Source of the DNA: Gammaproteobacteria bacterium
GTDB lineage: Bacteria; Pseudomonadota; Gammaproteobacteria; Competibacterales; Competibacteraceae
NCBI GenBank assembly: GCA_020047885.1
Contig: JAIFNF010000016.1
Coordinates: 1 to 6,165, forward strand
DNA: 6,165 nt
Direction: 5' to 3'
Both the position numbers and the translations under genes were made by a program. The notes beneath the pieces are model-generated. The model worked only from the letters and a program-made list of their open reading frames with translations, did not search any database and was not told the origin of the DNA. Below are positions 5,814-6,165 of this stretch, piece after piece. The stretch's first letter is position 1. The number at the start of each line of letters is the position of its first letter.

Positions 5814-6022
5814 GGCGTCGTTTCCTCATGTGGTGACGCTTTGGGAAGTCCGGCGTCGCTGATTTCAGCAGCAGCGCCGGGCGATTGCTGCATCAACTGT
5901 GCAGCGTAGTTTTCGATGATGGGCTTGAGATGCGCCGGAATCCAGATTTGAGCGCACACCATTCCCGCGGCGTGGCGTCGCGCTCTCAAATCAGCCTGGC
6001 GTTGTGCTGTGGTTTTTCTCAT
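5810..6022 (-). CDS. Small ribbon-helix-helix-like protein (70 aa)
   Basis: The N-terminus is strongly basic (MRKTTAQRQADLRARRHAAG), followed by a beta-strand-like VCAQIWIP (22-29) and a helix (LKPIIENYAAQLMQQ). This pattern is seen in many short proteins with RARRxAAG and a VWVP-type strand that look like ribbon-helix-helix DNA-binding proteins or antitoxins. The last 20 residues are likely disordered. It probably acts as a DNA-binding regulator, perhaps of its own operon, since a palindrome lies upstream. The ATG at 6022 falls about seven bases after a strong -10, so the mRNA may be leaderless; the GGCGG next to the ATG is too close to act as an SD. M21 (5962) is an alternative start without a spaced SD. 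Confidence 0.7.
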   Translation of the reverse strand: MRKTTAQRQADLRARRHAAGMVCAQIWIPAHLKPIIENYAAQLMQQSPGAAAEISDAGLPKASPHEETTP

Positions 6023-6028
6023 CCGCCG

Positions 6029-6057
6029 ATTATTCTAGTTACTTATAACCACGTCAA
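6029..6057 (-). promoter_or_regulatory. Sigma70-type promoter of the three-gene operon
   Basis: TTGACG (6057-6052) and AATAAT (6034-6029) are separated by exactly 17 bp, each matching five of six consensus bases. The next bases, CGGCGG, lead straight into the ATG at 6022, so the predicted transcription start is at or very near the A of the start codon. Confidence 0.72.
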
Positions 6058-6070
6058 GCGCTTTCGTATT

Positions 6071-6116
6071 CTGAAAATTCAAGGTAATGCATATTACCCT
6101 GAATTTCTGTTTTCAG
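6071..6116. repeat. Large palindrome upstream of the operon promoter
   Basis: The core arms (6075-6088 and 6093-6106) are 14 bp each with one mismatch (A6082 against C6099) around GCAT. Alternative outer arms CTGAAAA (6071-6077) and TTTTCAG (6110-6116) are also exact complements. The site is AT-rich, ends 14 bp before the -35, and can be laid out as 11-6-11 like a Xer/dif-type site. An operator for the RHH-like protein is the simpler reading. Confidence 0.65.
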
Positions 6117-6165
6117 ATGTAGGCAAATAGCGGGGTTCCGGGTTGCCGTGCTGATTATTGAAGCG

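Noticed and set aside
5885..6130. 81-aa plus-strand open frame across the promoter and palindrome
   Set aside because: It runs antisense through the RHH-like gene and through a good promoter and palindrome; its product is not protein-like in any way I recognise.
6054..6164. Minus-strand open frames at the right edge (one ending in MHYLEFSEYESA, another ending in NRNSG)
   Set aside because: Two frames are open for only 23-36 codons and cross the palindrome; neither can be preferred, so no gene is called. Bases 6117-6165 hold nothing firm.

Overview
The window looks like the replication and control module of a bacterial mobile element (plasmid, integrative element or P4-like satellite). Host genus cannot be read from the sequence; GC-rich coding regions, Shine-Dalgarno sites and the protein families fit a proteobacterium. 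No tRNA, rRNA, cas gene, transposase or integrase is visible. All confident genes lie on the minus strand, so the functional order runs from right to left.

Right part (about 6165 to 5278): a small operon follows a strong sigma70-type promoter (6057-6029) and a large palindrome (6071-6116). Its three genes overlap by ATGA junctions: a ribbon-helix-helix-like 70-aa protein, an unrecognised 71-aa protein and a 107-aa coiled-coil protein with one C-terminal membrane helix (DUF1640-like).

Middle (5277 to 4879): a gene-free control region of about 400 bp. It holds a candidate plus-strand small RNA ending at a clear intrinsic terminator (5240-5272), a perfect 37-bp direct repeat separated by exactly 37 bp, nested inverted repeats, a minus-strand terminator or attenuator (4979-4953) and a perfect 11-bp-arm palindrome just upstream of the next gene. 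It could be an origin, an immunity or copy-control region, or both.

Left part (4878 to 117): a second minus-strand operon. It encodes an AlpA/excisionase-like winged HTH protein, possibly a 49-aa overlapping ORF, a stand-alone topoisomerase VI subunit A/Spo11-like protein with its presumed catalytic tyrosine and Toprim acidic residues intact, and, 2 bp downstream, a 1113-aa primase-helicase fusion (CHC2-like zinc finger, Toprim, SF2 helicase, uncharacterised C-terminus). The last two genes are tightly coupled, suggesting that a DNA-cleaving or strand-passing enzyme works with the replication initiator or primase. The first 116 bases hold only the edges of possible neighbouring genes.

The most interesting content is the TopoVIA-like protein and primase-helicase pair, together with the unexplained repeat, small-RNA and attenuator region in front of its operon.
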